DNA of 9,132 bases. Origin: Gammaproteobacteria bacterium CG22_combo_CG10-13_8_21_14_all_40_8 (GTDB lineage Bacteria > Pseudomonadota > Gammaproteobacteria > Enterobacterales > GCA-002770795). Positions 1 through 4,598 of this stretch are shown piece by piece. The stretch is from contig PCTP01000216.1 in NCBI GenBank assembly GCA_002770795.1, forward strand, positions 183 to 9,314, in the 5' to 3' direction. A model generated the notes under the pieces. That model saw only the letters and a list, made by a program, of their open reading frames with translations, was not told the origin of the DNA and did not search any database. The translations under genes and the position numbers were made by a program. Position 1 is the stretch's first letter, and each line of letters begins with the position of its first letter.

Positions 1-237
1 GAGGCTTTCTCCATCAGGATCCACCAGATAGATCACACAATCCTCAAAATTCATCGATTCTATGGTGTGATTAACTAATTGATCTAAAACCTGCTCTATG
101 GTGGTTGATTCAATGAGTGAGGAGGTAAATTCTAGTAATGCCAACAAAAAATCATTGTGTTTTTTAAGACTGATCACTCCATCATGGAATTGAGTGTTGG
201 GATCAATATCGATGGGACTCGCTATGTATTCATTCAT
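1..237 (-). CDS. GAF-domain protein, N-terminal part (cut by window edge)
   Basis: The first 79 residues are visible, running from ATG at 237 off the left edge. After about 28 polar residues comes a helix (LLALLEFTSSLIE) followed by IEQVLDQLVNHTIESM and FEDCVIYLVDPDGESL. This is the usual opening of a GAF ligand-sensing domain: a leading helix, then a beta strand with a 'CVIYLVD' type pattern. GAF domains starting this close to the N-terminus are common in cytoplasmic sensor histidine kinases and in diguanylate cyclases. The output domain lies outside the window, so the class cannot be decided. A GGAG at 251-254 is the likely ribosome binding site, with a rather long 13-base spacing. It points the same way as plsX but sits 191 bases downstream of it, so it is probably a separate unit. 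The GAF call is from sequence pattern only. Confidence 0.7.
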   Translation of the reverse strand, partial: MNEYIASPIDIDPNTQFHDGVISLKKHNDFLLALLEFTSSLIESTTIEQVLDQLVNHTIESMNFEDCVIYLVDPDGESL

Positions 238-264
238 ATTATCGGGATGACTCCGAATTCAGCG

Positions 265-287
265 GTCATTTTAAAAAATGAAATGAC
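265..287. repeat. Inverted repeat upstream of the GAF gene
   Basis: GTCATTT (265-271) and AAATGAC (281-287) form a perfect 7-base inverted repeat with a 9-base centre rich in A. It lies about 28 bases before the GAF gene start. It could be an operator for a dimeric regulator or a small hairpin in the leader. The sequence alone does not decide which. Confidence 0.4.
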
Positions 288-313
288 ACGCAGAAACAGA
301 CCAATTATTAATC

Positions 314-342
314 AGTATAGACAAATTTTGTAATAGAACAGG
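314..342 (-). promoter_or_regulatory. Weak promoter candidate for the GAF gene
   Basis: On the minus strand there is a TATACT -10 box (314-319, 5 of 6 to consensus). Only a poor -35 (CCTGTT, 337-342) lies at 17-base spacing. Transcription would begin near 307, giving a leader of about 70 bases that includes the 265-287 inverted repeat. The -35 is weak enough that an activator or another promoter may be needed. Confidence 0.25.
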
Positions 343-363
343 AAATCTGAGGTGAAAAACTGA

Positions 364-379
364 ATTTTTCAAGAAAAAT
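364..379 (-). terminator. Possible weak terminator after plsX
   Basis: ATTTTT (364-369) and AAAAAT (374-379) form a 6-bp AT-only stem with a 4-base loop. On the minus strand it is followed by another run of five T. It lies about 50 bases beyond the plsX stop. With no G-C pairs it would be inefficient, so plsX transcripts may read on toward the GAF gene. Confidence 0.2.
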
Positions 380-428
380 CTAAAATTCTGCTTAAAATTT
401 TGGTGTTCTGGAGATTATTTGATGATGT

Positions 429-1448
429 TTAGGTCATGGATTCAAGTTTATCGAGAGCTTTCCAAACCCGATTGGGCACATCTAATCGTACCTGTTGAGT
501 CGCCTCTTTGATGGCAAATTGCATGGCAACAATATCAGCACCGCCATGGCTTTTAATCACGACTTTATTTAATCCTGACAAACAAGCACCATTATAACGA
601 TCAGGGTTAATTTCATCTCTTAACTTTTTTAGGGAAGGTTTCAGCAGCCAATGCAACAACAGACCTCTAAATCCAGAGAGTAACTTTTCCTTAATTAAGA
701 GGCCGAAATAATGAGTAATGCCTTCGGAAGCCTTTAATACGGCATTGCCGACAAACCCATCGCAAACAATCACATCGATATTTCCACGATAAATCTGGTC
801 GCCTTCAACAAAACCACAATAATTAATCAGATCGGAGTTATCCAATAGTCTAGCAGCTTGTTTTACCTTATCATTGCCTTTAATATCCTCGACACCTATA
901 TTTAAAAGCCCAACTTTAGGTTTATCAATGCCATCAATAGCTTGAGACATTACAGAGCCCATCACGGCAAAATTAAATAGGGTTTCAGAATCACAGTCAA
1001 CATTCGCCCCCAAATCCAACACTCGGGTAAATCCTTTTTCACCAGGCAAAACGGTTGAGATGGCAGGCCTGTCTATACCGGGATACATCTTTAACCAATA
1101 TTTACTGAGTACCATTAAAGCCCCAGTATTGCCCGCGCTGACACAACCTTCGACTTCACCTGCGGCGACAAGAGACAAGGCAATGCTCATGGAAGAATTG
1201 AGTTTCTTTTTTAGGGCACTCGTAGGCCGTTCGTCCATAGTAATAAATTCATCAGTATGAACAATTCGATATTTTGTAGAAGGGATTTGAGGGAATTCGG
1301 TAGAAATATGTTGAATATCAGCCTGTTTACCCACTAGAACGAGGTGTAAATCAGCATCTTTCAATAAACTTTGAAATGACGCTCGAATCAATACATGGGG
1401 ACCGAGATCGCTCCCCATGCAGTCAATTGCAAGTTTGACAGTTTGCAA
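429..1448 (-). CDS. plsX: Phosphate acyltransferase PlsX
   Basis: PlsX is a peripheral membrane enzyme that converts acyl-ACP plus phosphate to acyl-phosphate, the donor used by PlsY in phosphatidic acid synthesis. The 339 residues cover the whole family (E. coli about 356). Visible conserved blocks are DCMGSD (9-14), SAGNTGAL (104-111), LDLGANVDC (144-152), LLNIG (181-185), CDGFVGN (229-235), NPDRYNGACLSGL (281-293) and IKSHG (298-302). The first block normally reads DxMGGD, so the Gly-to-Ser change at residue 13 is unusual. The start is TTG at 1448: the next in-frame ATG is Met11 inside the DCMGSD block, so it is too late. TTG lies one codon after the rpmF stop, in the same frame, with no good ribosome binding site, so translational coupling to rpmF is likely. 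It is the last gene of yceD-rpmF-plsX. fabH, its usual next neighbour, is missing. Confidence 0.97.
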   Translation of the reverse strand: MQTVKLAIDCMGSDLGPHVLIRASFQSLLKDADLHLVLVGKQADIQHISTEFPQIPSTKYRIVHTDEFITMDERPTSALKKKLNSSMSIALSLVAAGEVEGCVSAGNTGALMVLSKYWLKMYPGIDRPAISTVLPGEKGFTRVLDLGANVDCDSETLFNFAVMGSVMSQAIDGIDKPKVGLLNIGVEDIKGNDKVKQAARLLDNSDLINYCGFVEGDQIYRGNIDVIVCDGFVGNAVLKASEGITHYFGLLIKEKLLSGFRGLLLHWLLKPSLKKLRDEINPDRYNGACLSGLNKVVIKSHGGADIVAMQFAIKEATQQVRLDVPNRVWKALDKLESMT

Positions 1449-1451
1449 AGC

Positions 1452-1616
1452 TTAGATAACTTTACGACCTTTGTAATATCCATCTTCAGTCACATGATGA
1501 CGTCTATGGATTTCACCTGATACTGGATCTTCAGTGAGTGTAGGTGCTGTTAGGGCATCATGTGAACGACGCATATCGCGCTTTGAACGTGAAACCTTAT
1601 TCTGTTGAACTGCCAT
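1452..1616 (-). CDS. rpmF: 50S ribosomal protein L32 (bL32)
   Basis: This 54-residue protein is bL32 of the large ribosomal subunit. The start MAVQQNKVSRSKRDMRRSHD, then ALTAP, then GEIHRRHHVTEDGYYKGRKVI match E. coli L32 closely. It is about three residues shorter because it ends at the GRKVI block. There are no zinc-binding cysteines, so it is the Cys-less type typical of Gammaproteobacteria. A strong Shine-Dalgarno (AGGAG, 1623-1627 on the minus strand) sits 6 bases before the ATG, the best ribosome binding site in this operon. It lies 30 bases after yceD and 3 bases before the plsX start codon. The yceD-rpmF-plsX order is conserved across many bacteria and links ribosome supply to lipid synthesis. 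Confidence 0.98.
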   Translation of the reverse strand: MAVQQNKVSRSKRDMRRSHDALTAPTLTEDPVSGEIHRRHHVTEDGYYKGRKVI

Positions 1617-1646
1617 GATTTTCTCCTGATAAGTCTAAAAATAAAT

Positions 1647-2213
1647 CTATTGTTGGCTATCATCTGTTTTATGACCAGATAACAATGCCTTTAAATTCGT
1701 AAATGGCTGGATCATCGGTTGCTCTTGATCATTCCAGCGCTTCTCATCAACTTCTTCAGTTAATGGTATAAAACTTTGATGTTCTTGACACATTAATTTG
1801 GTCTCATGTACCGGTGCCAAGGGAAGAGATAATAACACCTCCTCTTCAACCACTTTCATAATTTCAATTGTATCATCTTCTACAATCAAAGGTTCATGAT
1901 TTTTAACAACTTGCTGTGCTTGCTCATCAGTTAAAACCACCAGTAAATCAAAATGATGATTTAAACTGTGTTGCATAGGTTTTAAACACAACTGACAGGT
2001 CAACCAAACTGAACCATCAATATCACCATGAATGTGAACTCTATGTTGCTCATCCTTTGAAGCACTCAAGCCAACATTTAGAATTCCATCCGAATCACTT
2101 AACACATCACATAAATTAGACATTTTAGCGACCACGAGAGAACCTTCAATAAGGGCTCCAGACTGAGCAATACGCCTTGGATGTAGTGTTTTAGGTAAGG
2201 GTGAGACTTTCAT
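1647..2213 (-). CDS. yceD: YceD / DUF177 family protein (23S rRNA accumulation protein)
   Basis: This 188-residue protein belongs to the DUF177 family, almost always encoded just before rpmF. In E. coli and plants, members are needed for normal 23S rRNA accumulation; the biochemical role is not settled. The N-terminus (LPKTLHPRRIAQSG, 6-19) lines up with E. coli YceD (LPLTLDPVRTAQ), which supports the ATG at 2213. The family cysteines are present: CQLC (73-76) and Cys142 downstream, a possible metal site. The acidic-hydrophobic block VEEEVLLSLPLAPVH (122-136) and the C-terminal QPFTNLKALL (169-178) are also typical. It is the first gene of the operon. There is no Shine-Dalgarno before the ATG, and a strong promoter lies only 9 bases upstream, so its mRNA is predicted to be nearly leaderless. 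Confidence 0.95.
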   Translation of the reverse strand: MKVSPLPKTLHPRRIAQSGALIEGSLVVAKMSNLCDVLSDSDGILNVGLSASKDEQHRVHIHGDIDGSVWLTCQLCLKPMQHSLNHHFDLLVVLTDEQAQQVVKNHEPLIVEDDTIEIMKVVEEEVLLSLPLAPVHETKLMCQEHQSFIPLTEEVDEKRWNDQEQPMIQPFTNLKALLSGHKTDDSQQ

Positions 2214-2215
2214 AG

Positions 2216-2251
2216 GCGCGCAATAATACCGATTAATTGCTAACCAGTCAA
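2216..2251 (-). promoter_or_regulatory. Sigma70 promoter of yceD-rpmF-plsX with GC-rich discriminator
   Basis: On the minus strand TTGACT (2246-2251) and TATTAT (2223-2228) are each 5 of 6 to consensus and separated by exactly 17 bases. The next bases are TGCGCGCCT and then the yceD ATG. Standard spacing puts transcription start at 2216-2217, only 3-4 bases before the ATG. The GCGCGC discriminator is of the kind found at promoters repressed by ppGpp, such as rRNA promoters, which would suit a ribosome and lipid operon. The stringent control is inference. Confidence 0.7.
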
Positions 2252-2260
2252 AGAAAATGG

Positions 2261-2289
2261 CTGAATTTATTAAAATTCATGGTTAAAAT
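2261..2289 (+). promoter_or_regulatory. Weak promoter candidate for maf
   Basis: TAAAAT (2284-2289, 5 of 6 to a -10) lies 17 bases after CTGAAT (2261-2266, 3 of 6 to a -35). Transcription would begin near 2296, giving a leader of about 31 bases before the chosen maf ATG. It lies back-to-back with the yceD promoter, and the two start sites are about 80 bases apart. Confidence 0.3.
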
Positions 2290-2326
2290 AGCCTTCGTTT
2301 TCAAAAAATGGGTACTTTTTCATCTT

Positions 2327-2908
2327 ATGCAATTAATTTTAGCCTCATCCTCGTCTTTTAGAAAGGCGCAATTAGAAAAACTTGGCCTTCCTTTCTCTCA
2401 AGTTTCACCTGATGTAGATGAAACCAAACTGGATCAAGAATCCTTGCCCGAAATGGTTTTACGCTTAGGCATAAAAAAAGCTCAAGCTGTTGCTAGACTT
2501 CATCCCGATGCGCTGATTATCGCATCGGATCAAGGCGCACAATGCGGCCAACATATTTTGTGCAAACCCGGCAATCACCAAAATGCTTGTAACCAATTGA
2601 TGATGATGAGTGGACAAAGTGTGTTTTTTTATACCTCTTTGGTATTATTGAATGCTCAAACTGGACAGGCACAAACAGATACCATTAGAACCGAAGTAAA
2701 ATTTAGAACATTGGATCAACAACAGATTGAAAACTACCTCAACAGAGATAAACCCTATCAATGTGCAGGCAGTTTTAAATCAGAAGCTTTGGGCGTGGCA
2801 CTCTTTGAGAGCGTTGAAAGCACTGATCCCGATGCATTAATCGGATTACCCTTAATTCACTTAGTAAAATTTTTAGCAAACGAAGGCAAAGATCCTTTGT
2901 CAATCTAA
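2327..2908 (+). CDS. maf: Maf/YceF-family nucleotide pyrophosphatase
   Basis: Maf proteins hydrolyse non-canonical nucleoside triphosphates to the monophosphate and pyrophosphate. The YceF branch prefers 7-methyl-GTP. The 193 residues match E. coli YceF (194). Visible features are the N-terminal LILASSSSFRKAQLEKLGL with the conserved Arg12, the DVDE block (29-32), the catalytic-type Asp68 in IIASDQG, Lys80 in LCKPG, and the C-terminal CAGSFKSEALGVALFE plus LIGLPLI. Its divergent position beside yceD is also the YceF position in E. coli. I chose ATG 2327 because it gives the family N-terminus. The frame is open back to a TTG at 2237 and an ATG at 2279, but these would add hydrophobic-basic residues absent from the family. 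No clear Shine-Dalgarno is seen. Its end overlaps the rluC end by 9 bases. Substrate assignment is by family and synteny. Confidence 0.93.
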   Translation: MQLILASSSSFRKAQLEKLGLPFSQVSPDVDETKLDQESLPEMVLRLGIKKAQAVARLHPDALIIASDQGAQCGQHILCKPGNHQNACNQLMMMSGQSVFFYTSLVLLNAQTGQAQTDTIRTEVKFRTLDQQQIENYLNRDKPYQCAGSFKSEALGVALFESVESTDPDALIGLPLIHLVKFLANEGKDPLSI

Positions 2909-3883
2909 CCCCAAATAATGTTCAATCAGTTCTGGAGGATAACCTAAGGTATTTAACAGTCGATTAAATTCTTTATCGAGTGGAGCTCTAACCTGATGCG
3001 TTATTTCATTGAGTACAAACTTCAATTTCGCAGCATGTAACATCAATCGGTTAACTTGCCATTTTTGTTCTTGCTCTTGCAGATATAGAGAAGGCAAATA
3101 TTTAGGATCTCCAACTATTGGAAATCCAGCATGTTGACAATGCACCCTGATTTGATGCGTTCTTCCCGTCACAGGCTCGGCTTGTAGTAGAGTACTGTGT
3201 CCATAGCGAGCAATGACCTTAAATTTTGTCAGAGACTCCTGACCGCTTTGAGAGACGATCATAATGCGCTCTCCCCCACGTCCAGATGATTTAAATAAGG
3301 GCGCACTCACCTTATACAAATCATCAGGCCAATCACCATGCACCAAGCACAGATATTTTTTTGACATCTTATGTTCACGAAGCTGTTCATGTAACTGTCG
3401 TAAGGCACTACGTTTTCTGGCCATCAGTAAAATACCAGAGGTTTCACGATCAATTCGATGTACTAGCTCCAAATAATGCCATTCAGGATGCAAAGCTCTT
3501 AACCCCTCAACCACACCAAAACTTAGGCCACTTCCACCATGTACGGCGTAACCTGTGGGTTTATTAATGACCAGCCATTCTTTCGCCAGTTCTAGAATGG
3601 TGGTATCTAATTTTTGCACATGATTTAAAGTGGCGTTCACCGCAGGTTTATCGGTTTCATCTAGTCGAAGAGGAGGAAGGCGGAGTAAATCGCCTGCAAC
3701 TAAGCGATAATCTGCCTTAATACGACCTTTATTGACTCTCACCTCACCTTTTCGCAATAAACGATAGATATGAGTTTTAGGCACACCTTTGAGTAATCCA
3801 AGTAACAAATTATCAATGCGTTGCCCAGCCCTATCTTCAGTGACCGTTAAAATCTGAACTTTTTGAGTGTTTTCGAGTTTCAT
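2900..3883 (-). CDS. rluC: 23S rRNA pseudouridine synthase RluC
   Basis: The RluA-family enzyme RluC converts uridines 955, 2504 and 2580 of 23S rRNA (E. coli numbering) to pseudouridine. The 327 residues compare with 319 in E. coli. An N-terminal S4 RNA-binding domain spans about 20-75 (QRIDNLLL, YRLLRKGEVRVNKGR). The catalytic domain follows, with NKPTGYAVHGGSG (108-120) and the signature HRIDRETSG (142-150), where Asp145 is the catalytic aspartate. GRTHQIRVH and GDPKY lie near the C-terminus. Placement opposite rne is the usual gammaproteobacterial arrangement and favours RluC over RluD or RluA. ATG 3883 is the only reasonable start: no other start codon occurs before the S4 domain. No normal Shine-Dalgarno is seen, and the promoter -10 box ends 6 bases before the ATG, so the mRNA is probably leaderless. 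Confidence 0.95.
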   Translation of the reverse strand: MKLENTQKVQILTVTEDRAGQRIDNLLLGLLKGVPKTHIYRLLRKGEVRVNKGRIKADYRLVAGDLLRLPPLRLDETDKPAVNATLNHVQKLDTTILELAKEWLVINKPTGYAVHGGSGLSFGVVEGLRALHPEWHYLELVHRIDRETSGILLMARKRSALRQLHEQLREHKMSKKYLCLVHGDWPDDLYKVSAPLFKSSGRGGERIMIVSQSGQESLTKFKVIARYGHSTLLQAEPVTGRTHQIRVHCQHAGFPIVGDPKYLPSLYLQEQEQKWQVNRLMLHAAKLKFVLNEITHQVRAPLDKEFNRLLNTLGYPPELIEHYLGLD

Positions 3884-3898
3884 CTCGCGATTGTATCA
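3883..3898 (-). promoter_or_regulatory. Extended -10 promoter giving leaderless rluC mRNA
   Basis: On the minus strand TGATACAAT (3890-3898) is an extended -10 box: a TG dinucleotide, one base, then TACAAT (5 of 6). The -35 at proper spacing is poor, as is usual for extended -10 promoters. The six bases CGCGAG separate it from the ATG, so the +1 position falls on the A of the start codon (3883) or one to two bases before it. Confidence 0.5.
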
Positions 3899-3904
3899 GC
3901 TTGA

Positions 3905-3931
3905 TGTTAAGCCTGCTATAACTTGTTAAGC
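3905..3931. repeat. 8-base direct repeat between the rluC and rne promoters
   Basis: TGTTAAGC occurs at 3905-3912 and again at 3924-3931, with start points 19 bases apart (nearly two helical turns). It lies upstream of both the rluC -10 box and the rne promoter. It might be a paired regulator site, but two 8-base copies in AT-rich DNA could arise by chance. Confidence 0.3.
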
Positions 3932-3946
3932 AATAAGAAGTTTTAC

Positions 3947-3975
3947 TTGATACACAACAACTTAGCTGGTATATT
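3947..3975 (+). promoter_or_regulatory. Sigma70 promoter reading toward rne
   Basis: TTGATA (3947-3952) and TATATT (3970-3975) are each 5 of 6 to consensus, with a 17-base spacer. The spacer ends in TGG, so the -10 is also extended. Start of transcription would be near 3982. It is the best plus-strand promoter found before rne and gives a leader of about 670 bases. It is back-to-back with the rluC promoter, and the predicted start sites are about 100 bases apart. Confidence 0.65.
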
Positions 3976-4098
3976 GCCCATTGGGCTAAAACACAGTGAT
4001 AAATAAAGAACACAGCCTCATAAATAGCACTTAATATTCACCAGCCTTTCTACTGTTTTTTTGTATTAAAGTGCACAGTGAATCAATGAATTGCCCCC

Positions 4099-4206
4099 AT
4101 GACAGCTCAAACCACAGATCAAGTGCTTAATGAAAGAACTGTGTCGAGATATCGAGGGGAAGTGAAACTAAAAAGCACGAAAGTGGTGCAAGCAGTACAC
4201 AAGTAG
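4099..4206 (+). CDS. Possible 35-codon upstream ORF in the rne leader (doubtful)
   Basis: An ORF begins with ATG at 4099 and encodes a polar, basic peptide starting MTAQTTDQVLNERTVSRYRG. It ends at TAG inside the second 11-base repeat. That stop exists only because this repeat copy reads CAAGTAG where other copies read CAAGCAG. I do not recognise the peptide. There is no clear Shine-Dalgarno. It may be a short leader peptide, the remnant 5' end of a gene destroyed by repeat expansion, or chance. Confidence 0.2.
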   Translation: MTAQTTDQVLNERTVSRYRGEVKLKSTKVVQAVHK

Positions 4207-4267
4207 TACAATTGGTGCAAGCAGTACAAATGCACAAGCAGTGCACAAGCAGTACACAAGCAGTACA
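4182..4267. repeat. 11-base tandem repeat, type A (CAAGCAGTACA), six copies
   Basis: Six copies of CAAGCAGTACA start at 4189, 4200, 4218, 4235, 4246 and 4257. Copies 1, 3, 5 and 6 are identical. Copy 2 has CAAGT and copy 4 has GTGCA. Copies 1-2 and 4-6 are directly adjacent. Copy 3 is set off by 7- and 6-base spacers. Copies 1 and 3 are each preceded by a matching heptamer (AGTGGTG and ATTGGTG), making an 18-base unit with one mismatch. The 11-base period is not a multiple of three, so this is not a coding repeat. It is close to one helical turn, so bound proteins would sit on about the same face. Confidence 0.9.
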
Positions 4268-4322
4268 ATAGAGGCGCAATAGAGGCGCAATAGAGGCGCA
4301 ATAGAGGCGCAATAGAGGCGCA
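4268..4322. repeat. 11-base tandem repeat, type B (ATAGAGGCGCA), five perfect copies
   Basis: Five identical copies of ATAGAGGCGCA follow the last type A copy in exact register, then break into ATAAAATTTTTT. Types A and B agree at 5 of 11 positions and share an AG..G..CA pattern, so B may descend from A. Perfect identity suggests recent expansion by strand slippage. Each plus-strand unit contains AGAGG, which resembles a Shine-Dalgarno without a start codon. Each unit boundary also makes a self-complementary GCGC, so neighbouring units could pair as 4-bp stems in RNA. Confidence 0.95.
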
Positions 4323-4334
4323 ATAAAATTTTTT

Positions 4335-4356
4335 AGTTAATGGAAGACCATTAACT
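4335..4356 (+). promoter_or_regulatory. Leader hairpin 1 (9-bp perfect stem)
   Basis: AGTTAATGG (4335-4343) and CCATTAACT (4348-4356) make a perfect stem with an AAGA loop, directly after the repeat array and a run of six T. No T-run follows on the plus strand, so it is not a usual terminator for rne transcripts. Confidence 0.6.
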
Positions 4357-4420
4357 TACACCCTTAATTTAATAAATTTAAGCGTGACTTGATAAAGACC
4401 CATAACAGATTCGGTACAAA

Positions 4421-4438
4421 CCCCAAGATTACTTGGGG
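4421..4438 (+). promoter_or_regulatory. Leader hairpin 2 (GC-rich 7-bp stem)
   Basis: CCCCAAG (4421-4427) and CTTGGGG (4432-4438) pair perfectly around ATTA. It is one of the stablest small stems in the leader. A run of six T occurs 14 bases after it (4452-4457), too far for a standard intrinsic terminator. Confidence 0.6.
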
Positions 4439-4461
4439 CCAAATAAGATGATTTTTTGACA

Positions 4462-4484
4462 ACAGAAGCATAAATAAGCTCTGT
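4462..4484 (+). promoter_or_regulatory. Leader hairpin 3 (bulged 7-bp stem)
   Basis: ACAGA-A-GC (4462-4469) pairs with GCTCTGT (4478-4484) with a single bulged A. The 8-base loop ATAAATAA is AU-rich and single-stranded, the sort of site RNase E prefers to cut. Cleavage there is inference. Confidence 0.4.
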
Positions 4485-4512
4485 ACAAAGCGTGCAATAA
4501 GCAGCCAAATAA

Positions 4513-4553
4513 TTGAGTCCGCGGCATTAAACCCCGTAGAAACCCTAACTCAA
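4513..4553 (+). promoter_or_regulatory. Leader stem 4 (6-bp closing stem, 29-base interior)
   Basis: TTGAGT (4513-4518) and ACTCAA (4548-4553) enclose a C-rich interior in which a short CGG/CCG pairing (4522-4524 with 4534-4536) is possible. It lies 9 bases before hairpin 5. Folding is less certain than for the others. Confidence 0.35.
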
Positions 4554-4562
4554 CATCATACC

Positions 4563-4598
4563 CTGGTTTGCTTTAAGAACTATTTCTTAACCAACCAG
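4563..4598 (+). promoter_or_regulatory. Leader hairpin 5 (13 bp with internal loop), candidate RNase E feedback element
   Basis: The outer stem CTGGTT (4563-4568) pairs with AACCAG (4593-4598). The inner stem TTAAGAA (4573-4579) pairs with TTCTTAA (4584-4590) around CTAT. Between the stems is an asymmetric internal loop, TGCT opposite CC. It ends 54 bases before the rne ATG. E. coli rne autoregulation depends on a leader stem-loop (hp2) recognised by RNase E. This is the best-formed candidate for that role here, by position and shape rather than by sequence match. Confidence 0.5.

Noticed and set aside
1060..1260. 66-codon plus-strand ORF opposite plsX
   Set aside because: It is a complementary-strand shadow of conserved plsX codons.
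2237..2326. N-terminal extension of maf from TTG 2237 or ATG 2279
   Set aside because: The family N-terminus begins at ATG 2327, giving 193 residues as in YceF. The TTG lies inside the yceD promoter, and the extension has no family match.
2887..2899. Hairpin CAAAG-ATC-CTTTG at the maf/rluC junction as a terminator
   Set aside because: The stem is only 5 bp and no T-run follows closely on either strand.
3264..3567. Two plus-strand ORFs opposite rluC
   Set aside because: They overlap each other and the conserved catalytic region of rluC and have no family features.
4119..4312. Minus-strand ORFs of 60-61 codons over the repeat array
   Set aside because: They consist largely of the 11-base repeat read in shifting frames (Cys/Leu/Tyr-rich periodic sequence), have no ribosome binding site and resemble no protein family.
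4182..4322. CRISPR array
   Set aside because: Units are 11 bases and directly adjacent with no unique spacers, and no cas genes are present.
4456..4490. Promoter from perfect TTGACA at 4456
   Set aside because: No -10-like hexamer occurs at 16-18 bases. The segment is instead part of a hairpin.
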